From positions 1 through 41,506 of the forward strand of contig NZ_BNBO01000070.1 of the NCBI RefSeq assembly GCF_014655955.1: 41,506 bases of DNA, written 5' to 3'. Numbering within the stretch: position 1 is the stretch's first letter; every line of letters begins with the position of its first letter. Shown here in pieces: positions 24,601 through 32,694 of the stretch. Under the pieces are notes generated by a model, which ran no database searches, was not told the origin of the DNA, and worked only from the letters and a program-made list of their open reading frames with translations. The DNA comes from Kitasatospora indigofera (GTDB lineage: Bacteria; Actinomycetota; Actinomycetes; Streptomycetales; Streptomycetaceae). The position numbers and the translations under genes were made by a program.

Positions 24601-25263
24601 TCAGGTTCCGGGAAGGATGCGGCGCGTTTCGTAGGCCCACATCGCGATCTCGACCCGGTTGCGGGCGCCGAGTTTGGCCATCAGGCTGGCCAGATGCGTC
24701 TTCACCGTGCTGAGGCTGATGTGCAGTTCATCGGCGATCTCGGTGTTGGTCAGCCCGCGAGCCACGGCGAGGAGCACCTGCTCCTCGCGGGCCGTGACGG
24801 GTGAGACCGGCTGGGCCGCGGGCCGGCCGGCGGGCAGGTCCGCGAATGCCTGGAGCAGACGGACGGTGACGCTGGGCGCGATGAGTGCCTCCCCGTCGGC
24901 CGCGGACCGTACCGCCTGGGCCAGAAGGTCTGGTCCCGTGTCCTTGAGGAGGAATCCGCGGGCGCCGGCGCGCAGCGAGCCGTAGACGTACTCGTCGAGG
25001 TCGAACGTGGTGATGACGACCACGGCCAGCGGGTCGGCGACGCCCGGGCCGGCGACCAGCCGGGTGGCCTCGAGTCCGTCGAGTACGGGCATGCGGATGT
25101 CGAACAGGCAGACGTCGGGGCGCAGTTCGCGGGCCATACGGACCGCTTCCTGTCCGTCGGAGGCCTCGCCGGCCACCTCGATGCCGGGCTGGGCGTTCAG
25201 CATGATCCGCAGCCCGGTGCGGATGATCGTCTGGTCGTCAGCCACGAGGACGCGTATGGACAC
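24601..25263 (-). CDS. LuxR-family (NarL-type) response regulator
   Basis: This 220-aa protein has a receiver domain at residues 1-120 with acidic D9-D10, phosphoacceptor D55 (LFDIRMPVLDG), the switch Thr in VITTFD and the Lys in FLLKDTG. A LuxR HTH follows at about 150-215 (VTAREEQVLLAVARGLTN, EIADELHISLSTVKTHLASL). The GTG at 25263 has GAGGAG upstream and overlaps the kinase stop by 26 bp, so the two are translationally coupled. It probably controls the divergent MMPL exporter or its own operon. Confidence 0.94.
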   Translation of the reverse strand: MSIRVLVADDQTIIRTGLRIMLNAQPGIEVAGEASDGQEAVRMARELRPDVCLFDIRMPVLDGLEATRLVAGPGVADPLAVVVITTFDLDEYVYGSLRAGARGFLLKDTGPDLLAQAVRSAADGEALIAPSVTVRLLQAFADLPAGRPAAQPVSPVTAREEQVLLAVARGLTNTEIADELHISLSTVKTHLASLMAKLGARNRVEIAMWAYETRRILPGT

Positions 25264-26410
25264 CGCTCTCGCTCCTCGCTCTCGGCAGCTCGGCCTCGAC
25301 ATGCCAGCCCCGGTCGGTGCCCGGGCCCGCTCGTAGTGTGCCGCCGATCAGGGTCGCGCGCTCGCGCAGTCCGGTAAGTCCGTATCCGTCGCGACCCCGG
25401 CCGGTGCGCCGGCCGTTGTCCCGCACGCTCACCCGTACCGTGTGCCGTTCAGCGGCGACCCGGACGACGACCTCGGTTGCGTCGACCGCGTGCCGCAGCG
25501 TGTTGGTCACCGACTCCTGCACGATGCGGTAGACGGCGGCGTCCACGGCCGGGGGCAGCGTGTCCAGCTCGCCGTCGAGCCCCAGATCGACCCTGATGCG
25601 ACCGCCGGGGGTGCGCACCAGGCGCTCCAGATCCGCGACGCCGGCAGGGGGCGCCAGCTCGGCGCCGAGCCCGCGGTGGCGCAGCGCGGCGACCATGGCG
25701 CGCATCTCCTCCAGGGTGCGCGCCCCTTCCTCCTCGATCCCCTCCAGCGCCTCGACCGCGGCGGACGGGTCGGTGCCCGCGAGCACCCGGCCCGCCTGGG
25801 CGATGATCACCATGGCCGACACGTGGTGGGCCACCGTGTCGTGCAGTTCCCGGGCGAGCTGCTCGCGCTCGCGCGAGCGCACCTGCTCCAACTCCCGGTC
25901 GCGAGCGGTCACCCGGAACCGCACCGCAGCCCCGAGCACGCCGGGCAGCAGCCCGAAGACGAAGCCCACGACCTGTTCGAGGACCGGGGTCCCGTCCGTG
26001 AAGGCACACAGTGCGCACGCGGCGACGATCATCGCGCCGCCCAGCACGATCTCCCGTCCCGATCCCCACCGGGGCAGCGCGTACACCAGCACGAGCACGA
26101 CCGCGCCGGTGTACAGGCCGACGGGCTCGCGCGGTGCGGCGACGAGCGAGGCCACCTGAAGCAGGATCACCGAGCCGAACGCCAGCGTGGCCGTCGCCAG
26201 CGGGCGGGTCCGGCGCCGCAGGGGCAGCAGGCACAGCCACACGGCGAACACCACCGCCACCGGACGCCACACGAGGTTCTCGCGCAGAGTGGCCTCCAGC
26301 GCCACACCGGCAAGGCCCGCGGCGAGCAGCGCCCAATCCCGCCGCACCCGGGCGGGCGGGTCGGGCGGCCGGGGTTCGGTCCACAGGGTTCGCAGGTCGT
26401 CTCGGAGCAT
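25238..26410 (-). CDS. Two-component sensor histidine kinase (HisKA_3)
   Basis: This is a 390-aa membrane kinase. Five to six hydrophobic helices occupy about residues 27-165 with very short loops, typical of intramembrane-sensing or cell-envelope sensors. The HisKA_3 box is ARELHDTVAHHVSAM with H190 as phosphoacceptor. The ATPase domain has IVQESVTNTLRHA (N box), VRDNGRRTGRGRDGYGLTGL (G1/G2 regions) and ends at about 375. The ATG at 26410 starts the operon; its 3' end overlaps the regulator gene. It is divergent from an MMPL transporter across 175 bp. Confidence 0.93.
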   Translation of the reverse strand: MLRDDLRTLWTEPRPPDPPARVRRDWALLAAGLAGVALEATLRENLVWRPVAVVFAVWLCLLPLRRRTRPLATATLAFGSVILLQVASLVAAPREPVGLYTGAVVLVLVYALPRWGSGREIVLGGAMIVAACALCAFTDGTPVLEQVVGFVFGLLPGVLGAAVRFRVTARDRELEQVRSREREQLARELHDTVAHHVSAMVIIAQAGRVLAGTDPSAAVEALEGIEEEGARTLEEMRAMVAALRHRGLGAELAPPAGVADLERLVRTPGGRIRVDLGLDGELDTLPPAVDAAVYRIVQESVTNTLRHAVDATEVVVRVAAERHTVRVSVRDNGRRTGRGRDGYGLTGLRERATLIGGTLRAGPGTDRGWHVEAELPRARSESGVHTRPRG

Positions 26411-26585
26411 GGTTCCCAGCCTAGGGACCGCGGCGTGCCGCGCATCGGCCGAAAGGACGGGTCGTCACTCCGCCCCGGGGCCGGGGGATCCGCGACCCGC
26501 GGGCCGATGCCGCGGAGCGCCGGGGCGACGAGCCTCGACATCGGCGGCCGTACAAGGACGGCCGACGAAGTGGTTGGAGGACCCG

Positions 26586-28865
26586 ATGCTCTCGAAAGCC
26601 CTGTTGCGCCTGGGCGCAGGCGCCGCGCGCCATCCCTGGCGGGTGATCGCGGCATGGCTGGTCGTCGCCACGCTCGCCGTCCTCGCAGCCGTCGCCCTCG
26701 GCGGGCGGAATGCGGATTCGATGACGGCTCCGGGACTGGACTCCCAACGGGCCGCGGAACTGATCGAGCGGGCCGGCACCGGCCAGGAGGGGATGACCGC
26801 CCAAGTGGTCGTCACCCCCCTAGACGGCGCCGCCACGTTCTTCGGCCACGACGGTGCGCGCACCGCTCTCGTGCGGCTGCAGACCGAGGTGCAGCGGCTG
26901 CCGCACGTGCTCGGCACGAGCGACCCGGCGGGGGCACTCGACGCAGGCGGGGACACCGCCGTGCGCGGCGGCCTCGTCTCGGCCGACGGGCGGATCGCGG
27001 TCGTCCGGGTGCAGTACCCCGACCAGAGCCGGCTGTCGGCCGAGGACCTCGACGCCCTCGTCGACCTCGGCGCCCGGCTGCGTGCCGAACTGCCCCTGCG
27101 CATCGAGATGGGCGGGAGCCTCTTCTACGCCTTCTCCGACGCCGACGGCGGCGCGAGCGAGTTGATCGGCCTCCTCGCCGCGGCCGCGATCCTGTTCCTG
27201 GCGTTCGGTTCGCTCGTCGCCGCCGCGCTGCCGATCGGCATGGCGGTCTTCGGGCTGACCGTCGGGGTCGCCACGATGACGGTACTGGCGGGGGTGACGG
27301 ACGTCCCGACCTTCGCACCGGTCCTGGGCAGCATGGTCGGGCTCGGAGTGGGCATCGACTACGCGCTGTTCGTGCTCGCCAGGCACCGGGAGTACCTCGC
27401 GCGCGGGCTCGATCCGCGCGAGGCGGCGGGGCGGGCGGTGGCCACGGCGGGCAGGCCCGTGGTCTTCGCCGGCGGCACCGTCGTCGTGTCGATCCTCGGC
27501 CTGGCAGTCGCGAACGTCCCGTTCATGACGGTGGGCGGGCTCGCCGTCTCGATCGTCGTTCTGATCATGGTGGTCGCGTCGGTGACGCTGCTGCCGGCCT
27601 TCCTCGGCGCCGCCGGCCCACGCCTGGCCCGGGCCGGCCGCATCGGCCGGATCGGCCGGGCACTGCGGACCGGGAGGCCGGGCCGACTCGCACGGCGGCG
27701 CCACCCGGCGGCAGGCGCCGCCCACGCCGCCGGGTGGCGCCGCTGGATCGGGCACGTCAGTCGCCACCCGGTGCCGTACGCGGTAGGTGCGGCGGGTCTG
27801 CTGCTGACCGCGACGCTGCCCGTGCTCGGCCTGCGCGTCGGCCTGCCCGACGACGGCTCACTGCCCCGCAGCCGTACCGAGCGCCGGGCCTACGACCTCG
27901 TCGCCGAGGGGTTCGGCCCGGGCACCAACGGTCCCCTCGTCATCGCCGCGGACGCCACCGGTGATCCGGGAGCGCTGGACCGAATCGTCGGGGCGGTCGC
28001 GGCGGATCCGGGCATCGCATCCGTCGCGCCGACGCACATCGACCGGGCCACCGGCATCGCCACCCTCGTGGTGTTCCCGACCACCGGTCCCCAGGACAAG
28101 GCCACGGCCGACACCATCGCCCGGCTGCGCACCGACGTGCTGCCCACGGCGATCGGGCACGGCCCGGCCAGGGCGCACGTCGGCGGCGCCGCCGCGAGCC
28201 TGTCCGATGTGGGCCGCCGCACCAGCGAACGCCTGCCGGTGCTCGTCGCCGCCGTGCTGGCGATGTCCTTCCTGCTGCTGATGCTGGTCTTCCGTTCGGT
28301 ACTCGTACCGCTCAAGGCGGTCCTGCTGAACCTGCTGAGCATCGGCGCGGCCTACGGCGTCATGGTCGCGGTCTTCCAGTGGGGCTGGGGAGGCGCACTC
28401 ATCGGGCTGGAAGCGACGGTTCCGATCGTGTCGTTCATCCCGATGTTCCTCTTCGCCATCCTGTTCGGCCTGTCGATGGACTACGAGGTGTTCCTCCTCT
28501 CCCGCGTACGCGAGGAGTACCTGCGCACCGGCGACAACGGCACGGCGATCGTCGAGGGCGTCTCGCGCACCGCCCGGATCATCACCTCGGCCGCCCTCAT
28601 CATGGTGGCGGTCTTCCTGTCCTTCGCCGTCGCCGAGGACCCCTCCACCAAGATGTTCGGGCTCGGCCTGGCCACCGCGATCTTCATCGACGCCACGGTC
28701 GTCCGCATGGTGCTGGTACCGGCGACCATGACACTCCTCGGCCGGGCCAACTGGTGGCTGCCCGAGTGGCTTGACCGGATGCTTCCCCGCGGCCCGGTCG
28801 GCACCGACGACACCGACGCTGAATCCACGGGTGAGGCCCCGCGTCCACGGCTGGCCGACCGTTGA
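26586..28865 (+). CDS. MMPL-family RND-type transporter
   Basis: This 759-aa exporter has two halves of six helices. Helix 1 (residues about 18-40, VIAAWLVVATLAVLAAVAL) precedes a first extracellular domain. The first membrane block includes GLGVGIDYALFVLARHREYL with the functional Asp-Tyr pair. The second half repeats this as ILFGLSMDYEVFLLSRVREEYL, read in two segments. A basic loop lies at about 355-390 between the halves. MMPL proteins export lipids, siderophores or drugs by proton motive force. The ATG at 26586 is preceded by GGAGGACCCG. It is divergent from the two-component operon, which probably regulates it. Confidence 0.92.
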   Translation: MLSKALLRLGAGAARHPWRVIAAWLVVATLAVLAAVALGGRNADSMTAPGLDSQRAAELIERAGTGQEGMTAQVVVTPLDGAATFFGHDGARTALVRLQTEVQRLPHVLGTSDPAGALDAGGDTAVRGGLVSADGRIAVVRVQYPDQSRLSAEDLDALVDLGARLRAELPLRIEMGGSLFYAFSDADGGASELIGLLAAAAILFLAFGSLVAAALPIGMAVFGLTVGVATMTVLAGVTDVPTFAPVLGSMVGLGVGIDYALFVLARHREYLARGLDPREAAGRAVATAGRPVVFAGGTVVVSILGLAVANVPFMTVGGLAVSIVVLIMVVASVTLLPAFLGAAGPRLARAGRIGRIGRALRTGRPGRLARRRHPAAGAAHAAGWRRWIGHVSRHPVPYAVGAAGLLLTATLPVLGLRVGLPDDGSLPRSRTERRAYDLVAEGFGPGTNGPLVIAADATGDPGALDRIVGAVAADPGIASVAPTHIDRATGIATLVVFPTTGPQDKATADTIARLRTDVLPTAIGHGPARAHVGGAAASLSDVGRRTSERLPVLVAAVLAMSFLLLMLVFRSVLVPLKAVLLNLLSIGAAYGVMVAVFQWGWGGALIGLEATVPIVSFIPMFLFAILFGLSMDYEVFLLSRVREEYLRTGDNGTAIVEGVSRTARIITSAALIMVAVFLSFAVAEDPSTKMFGLGLATAIFIDATVVRMVLVPATMTLLGRANWWLPEWLDRMLPRGPVGTDDTDAESTGEAPRPRLADR

Positions 28866-28933
28866 CTCGACTCCTGCCCGCCGTCGGCGTCCGGCACCTC
28901 AGCGCGTCACCCAGGGGCATGTCGGGTCGTGAT

Positions 28934-29033
28934 CATCGGGTGGTCCTGGTGAGGTCCTTGATCCAGATCATCGAGGCGCGCAGGAGGAGACCGGCGAGGT
29001 AGCTGTCGGGAGATGTGCGCATCGGGTGGCGAC
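28934..29033 (-). pseudogene. IS5-type transposase C-terminal fragment
   Basis: On the minus strand VATRC is followed, in another frame, by SPDSYLAGLLLRASMIWI and KDLTRTTR with a stop at 28934. This matches the end of IS5-type transposases that close with DKTPDSYLAGLHLRA-like helices. Only about 33 codons remain, with a frameshift inside. It lies just after the MMPL gene and abuts the PIG-L remnant. Confidence 0.7.
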
Positions 29034-29183
29034 CGACCTTCGACGACGCCCGCGCCACGCCGGTGGGCGGCCCGCGAGCCTGCCTGGAGCACCCCGGCCT
29101 CCCCCACGGCGGACATCGGGGTGCCGCCCGCCGGCCCGGCGGCGCGCGCCGTCGCCCGCACACCGCCGACTGCCTCCCGGACC

Positions 29184-29354
29184 TGGGACCTGGACCCGCA
29201 CGCCCTGGCGCACCTCGGCGCCGCCGACGCGCGCCCGGCCGCCGTCGACGCACGGCTGGACAGCGCTACCGCAGCCGTCGACGCCGACCTCGGAGGTGTC
29301 GACGCCGCCGCCGCACTTCGGACGATGCGGGTGCGCGCCGCCGGCCGGCTCGGC
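29184..29354 (+). pseudogene. Possible acyl-CoA dehydrogenase C-terminal remnant
   Basis: A 57-codon stretch reads WDLDPHALAHLGAADAR, AAVDARLDSATAAVDAD and VDAAAALRTMRVRAAGRL. The helical pattern around AVDADxxxVDAA and RTMRVRAA resembles the C-terminal helices of acyl-CoA dehydrogenase-like proteins encoded beside PIG-L deacetylases in actinobacteria. It has neither start nor end and runs in frame into the PIG-L remnant. The match is suggestive only. Confidence 0.3.
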
Positions 29355-29387
29355 CTGTGCTCACCGAAGTGGCCCGCCCGGCCCAGG

Positions 29388-29700
29388 GCGTTGATCGTGG
29401 CGGCCCATCCCGACGACGAGGTCCTCTGCCTCGGTGGCACGATCGCAGTCCCGGCGGCGGCCGGTGTCCGGCTTCGCCTGGTGTCCGTCACGAACGGGGA
29501 GGCCTCCCACCCCCACAGCGGGGCGCCGGCCGCCCGGTACCTCGCCGCCGTCCGCACCCGGGAACTGCACCACGCCTTCGGCCGGTTGAACGACGACCTG
29601 CAAGGCGTGGGCCTTGAGTCCCGACGGCTGGATCGCCCGCCACGAGCCGGACCTCACCGAAAGCGGTCGTGCGGCCCGGCGTTCTCAGCGGGGCCCGTCG
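29388..29700 (+). pseudogene. PIG-L/LmbE deacetylase remnant, frameshifted
   Basis: ALIVAAHPDDEVLCLGGTIA is the zinc-binding signature (AHPDDE) of PIG-L N-acetylglucosaminyl deacetylases. LRLVSVTNGEASHP and RTRELHHAFGRLN follow. The frame then changes near 29612, where SPDGWIARHEPDLTES appears in the next frame. The second half with the HPDH motif is missing. With its broken frame it is unlikely to be functional. Confidence 0.78.
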
Positions 29701-29826
29701 TGGCGGGCCCGGCCCGGCCTCGGAGCGCCCTGCGAGGTGCTGGGGACGGGCGGAGGCTTCGGGGCCACTTCGGCGGGTAGACGCATGCCCGACAGCCGGG
29801 GGGCGTTCGACGAAAGGGTGTACGCC

Positions 29827-30204
29827 ATGCTGTTGCTGCTCGGCCTTCTGCTGCTCGGGGCGACCGGAGCCTTCGTCGGCTTGTTGATCGCGGACAACAC
29901 CGGTGGTCCCAGCTACGACGTGACGATCCTCGGACACCAGATCGCCACCATGACCGGCCTCGCGATCTTCCTCTCCGGTGTGGCTCTGACACTGGTGGCC
30001 GGCCTCGCCCTCGTCATGATCAAGGTCGGTGCCGCCCGGGCCGGCCGACGTCGCCGGCTCATCCGCTCCGCTCGGCTCGCGGTCGCGGGGAAGGCCGGCC
30101 AGGGCGACCGAGCACCTGGACAACCGGCGGCACCGAGGCCGACCGACGAGGTCGGTAGCACCGCTCTGCCGCGTACGCGCCGGCGACTCCACTTCGGGCA
30201 CTGA
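29827..30204 (+). CDS. Small two-helix membrane protein, 125 aa
   Basis: I see a small actinobacterial membrane protein with helices at about residues 1-23 (LLLLGLLLLGATGAFVGLL) and 42-66 (ATMTGLAIFLSGVALTLVAG). The loop NTGGPSYDVTILGHQ lies between them, and an Arg-rich cytoplasmic tail follows. Such proteins are common and unnamed in streptomycetes. The ATG at 29827 has AAAGGGTG upstream; an ATG at 29785 would add 14 residues. The last 40 residues are low-complexity. Function unknown. Confidence 0.7.
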   Translation: MLLLLGLLLLGATGAFVGLLIADNTGGPSYDVTILGHQIATMTGLAIFLSGVALTLVAGLALVMIKVGAARAGRRRRLIRSARLAVAGKAGQGDRAPGQPAAPRPTDEVGSTALPRTRRRLHFGH

Positions 30205-30406
30205 CCCGGCGGGCCGGGGGTGGGTACACAGGTTTCGGAGAGTCCGGGCTGCCCCCTGCCCTGCCGGTACCGCCACCGGCCCGCCCGCGGCCGACGGCGG
30301 CGGCCGCGGCCGCGGTTCCGGGTACCCGACCCGGGCGGGCAGCCGGATCGGAGCAGTCCGGCGGCCCGGGGCGGGTGTGTCGGTGTGGTGCGGCAGGATC
30401 ACCTGC

Positions 30407-31063
30407 ATGACGGACGGAATCGCCTGGCTCGCGGAGCCACGGAGCATTGCCTTCGGCGGCTACAACGTCGTCCTGGCCCGAGGGCTCGGGGTCGAGGTGC
30501 TGGCGGCGCGGATCGCGGCCTCGGCCCAGTGGTCGGAGCGGACCGTGGAGCCGGTCGGGGAGCTCACCGGGGACGGACTGGTCGAAGCGTTGGACTCGGA
30601 GTACGGGGACGCCTGGGACGGGATCGGGCTACGCCTGGGGGTGAGCGGCGGGTGGACCTTCGCGGTGGCGTACGGGGGCTGGTTCGGGGAATTCCGGAAC
30701 GATCCGGCGATCTCCGAGGGCGGGGCCGACGTCTTCCTGCTGGAGTACGAGGAGGAGAACGGCAAGCCGGTGCCGCCGACCTTCCACTACCACCGGGACG
30801 GCCGGACGGTCTGCTCGTTCAATCTGCACCTGGACGACTCCTGGGGCAACGGCCAGGTCGCGGGAGATCCCGAACTCGTGGACAAGGTCAGGGGGTTGCT
30901 GAGCATGGAAGGCCTGCCGGACGAGAAACGAACGCACCGGGAGGTGCACCGGACGACCCTGGCGGTGCTGGAGCGGCAATTCGGTCTGGCGCTCCCGCGC
31001 GCCGTGGTGCTGGAGGCCCCGCTGCCGGCCGTCCTGCTCGCCGACCGGAGCGTGACTCCTTGA
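30407..31063 (+). CDS. DUF6461-like protein
   Basis: This 218-aa soluble protein begins GIAWLAEPRSIAFGGYNVVL and has ARGLGVEVLAARIAA, then WTFAVAYGGWFGEFRND and VCSFNLHLDDSWG. The DUF6461-like family of actinobacteria shares this layout of an N-terminal 'one-per-cell encounter' style beta domain followed by helices; function is unknown. There is no signal peptide or membrane segment. The ATG at 30407 has GCAGGAT upstream. It probably stands alone; the downstream side is remnant DNA. Confidence 0.7.
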   Translation: MTDGIAWLAEPRSIAFGGYNVVLARGLGVEVLAARIAASAQWSERTVEPVGELTGDGLVEALDSEYGDAWDGIGLRLGVSGGWTFAVAYGGWFGEFRNDPAISEGGADVFLLEYEEENGKPVPPTFHYHRDGRTVCSFNLHLDDSWGNGQVAGDPELVDKVRGLLSMEGLPDEKRTHREVHRTTLAVLERQFGLALPRAVVLEAPLPAVLLADRSVTP

Positions 31064-31197
31064 CGGGTGGGGCCGTTGAAAGGAACTTGCCGACCGCTGG
31101 GAGGCCGAGCAGGACGGCTCCGGCTGATCTCCGTCTGCTGGTGGCTGGTGTCACCTGCCGGTGCTGCACGGTGGGCTGATCCTCATCCGGTGACGGG

Positions 31198-31392
31198 GTG
31201 ACGATCCGCCGCCAGGACACCGCCCGGTGCGGGGACGTCGTCGCGGCCCCCCGCGACGGCGGGGCCACCGTCAAGCATCTGCGGATCGTGGGCGGCCGCA
31301 CCTGGCTGATCCCCCGACACCCCGCCTACGATCCGGTCCCCGCCGGGCAGGCGACCATCCCCGGCACGGTCGTCTCCCTCCTCCGCCGCCCG
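31198..31392 (+). pseudogene. lexA: LexA C-terminal fragment
   Basis: The 65 codons read VTIRRQDTARCGDVVAA, GGATVKHLRIVGGRTWL, PRHPAYDPVPAGQATIPG and TVVSLLRR. This is the S24/LexA C-terminal beta domain, with the catalytic Lys in ATVK (31273-31275). The HTH, the Ala-Gly cleavage site and the catalytic Ser are missing, as no matching sequence precedes 31190 and a stop interrupts upstream. It could only be a partial or dead protein. Whether it derives from a chromosomal lexA paralogue or from a phage or plasmid repressor is open. Confidence 0.7.
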
Positions 31393-31438
31393 TGGAGCGG
31401 GCCGGGGCGGGCCGGCTCCCCGGACGAAGGCGGTCGGG

Positions 31439-32104
31439 TCAGGGGCTCGACTGCGTTGCAGCGGTGCGCGTGGCGATGGTGAGATCAGCCGCCCCTTGCA
31501 GGTCGGCCGCTCCCTGCCCCGTTTCGATCTTCGTGCTGAAGGCCGCTACGACGCCGATCGTCCAGCTGTCAGCCCAGGCGCACACCGGGATGTCGTGCGA
31601 GGAGGCCGATCCGCGCAACGTCGCCACCGTGCAGTGCAACACCACCGCTGTGTCCTTCGTCGCGAAGCCCTGGGCGGGGGTGGAGGCGAGGGTGAGCGTG
31701 GTGTTGGACGTGTTGGCCAGCGCTGCCGCCCGCAGAGCCAGATCTGCCTGCCCCGCCAGGTCCTGCGGGTAGGGCCGCGGAAGGTTGACCCCGGCGAAGT
31801 AGAACGGCTTGTTGATGTCGAACCCGGCCGCGACGGCGGCCGGCGAGCGCTCGGCGAAGAGCGAGGCCAACTGCACGCCCATCTGCTGCGCGTAGCCCGC
31901 TCGGATGATCTTCCGAGCGTCACCGACGGCCTGCGGGGCCGTCAGTTCGTTCTTGGCGGGCAGCTCCGGCGTCAGTGCGGCACTCCCGTCGCCCGCCGAG
32001 GTGACGGTCCCGCCGGCCGGTTCGGCGGCGGAATCGGCCGTGGTGCATCCGACCGCCAGTACGGCCAGGACGCCAAGCAGGGCTATCGACCGGTACGTAT
32101 GCAT
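31439..32104 (-). CDS. Lipoprotein of unknown function, 221 aa
   Basis: A signal peptide with lipobox (LGVLAVLAVGC, Cys20) is followed by a Thr/Gly-rich linker and a soluble domain. The domain reads AQQMGVQLASLFAERSPAAVAAGF, in pieces, then FYFAGVNLPRPYPQDL, STPAQGFATKDTAVVLHCTV and CAWADSWTIGVV. The two inner Cys residues may form a disulphide. I do not recognise the domain; the C-terminal part resembles small secreted proteins with an AWADSxT strand. The ATG at 32104 has AAGGGAG upstream. It is divergent from a HAF-repeat secreted protein gene across 590 bp. Confidence 0.8.
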   Translation of the reverse strand: MHTYRSIALLGVLAVLAVGCTTADSAAEPAGGTVTSAGDGSAALTPELPAKNELTAPQAVGDARKIIRAGYAQQMGVQLASLFAERSPAAVAAGFDINKPFYFAGVNLPRPYPQDLAGQADLALRAAALANTSNTTLTLASTPAQGFATKDTAVVLHCTVATLRGSASSHDIPVCAWADSWTIGVVAAFSTKIETGQGAADLQGAADLTIATRTAATQSSP

Positions 32105-32694
32105 GCGTGGAACTCCCTTGGCCGGTCCGGCCGGTCCCTTGAGGCGGGGCAGCGCTTCCCGCAGGCCCATGATCAGCAAGGTACCGGCCCCGAAGGGAGA
32201 GCGGGTCCGACTTACGGGCCCGACGCCGGTCCGGCAAACGCGCTGACCGCGGCTGCGTCGTGCACCGCCGGCCGAACCGGCACCCATCGCGGAGGGCACC
32301 CCGGCCGGTGTCCCGCAAGCCCGCCCACGACCCCGACCCGGCCGGTCGGACGGCCATCCTCGGCCGGCTCTCCCGCTCCTGCCCGCCTCCAGGTAGGGCG
32401 GGGGCCGTCTGCTGCTGCTCCCGGATCGGCCCGGTTCTGTGCGCGGGGGGCCTCCGGGAGGAGGTTGCGCCCCCTGCGTCCCGGGGGCAGCAGCTTTCCG
32501 AACGGCCTGCGGGTGCGCCCCGAAGTGGCGGAGACTGGAGGCCGCACCGGGCGTCGGTCAGGGCCGGCCGGTGCCGCCGTACGTCGCGTCAACGGCCCTC
32601 GCACCGTGCGCAGTTCATGAGGGCCGGCGCCAGCCGGCCCGTCCAGTCACCGTCCAGCCGATCTGCACAGTCGACGAGACAGGAACCGAACGTC
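32105..32694. other. 590-bp divergent promoter region, no gene seen
   Basis: It lies between two divergent genes for exported proteins. It is GC-rich and has open frames on both strands, but none has a start site, codon bias and recognisable sequence. Several CCGG/GGCC clusters occur. I see no strong operator. Confidence 0.5.

Noticed and set aside
25442..27964. 840-codon plus-strand open frame
   Set aside because: It covers the histidine kinase antisense and the MMPL gene out of frame; its composition is Arg/Gly/His-rich with no family signal.
31198..31482. Complete S24 peptidase
   Set aside because: The catalytic Ser and HTH are missing, and no suitable sequence lies upstream, so it is called a LexA fragment.
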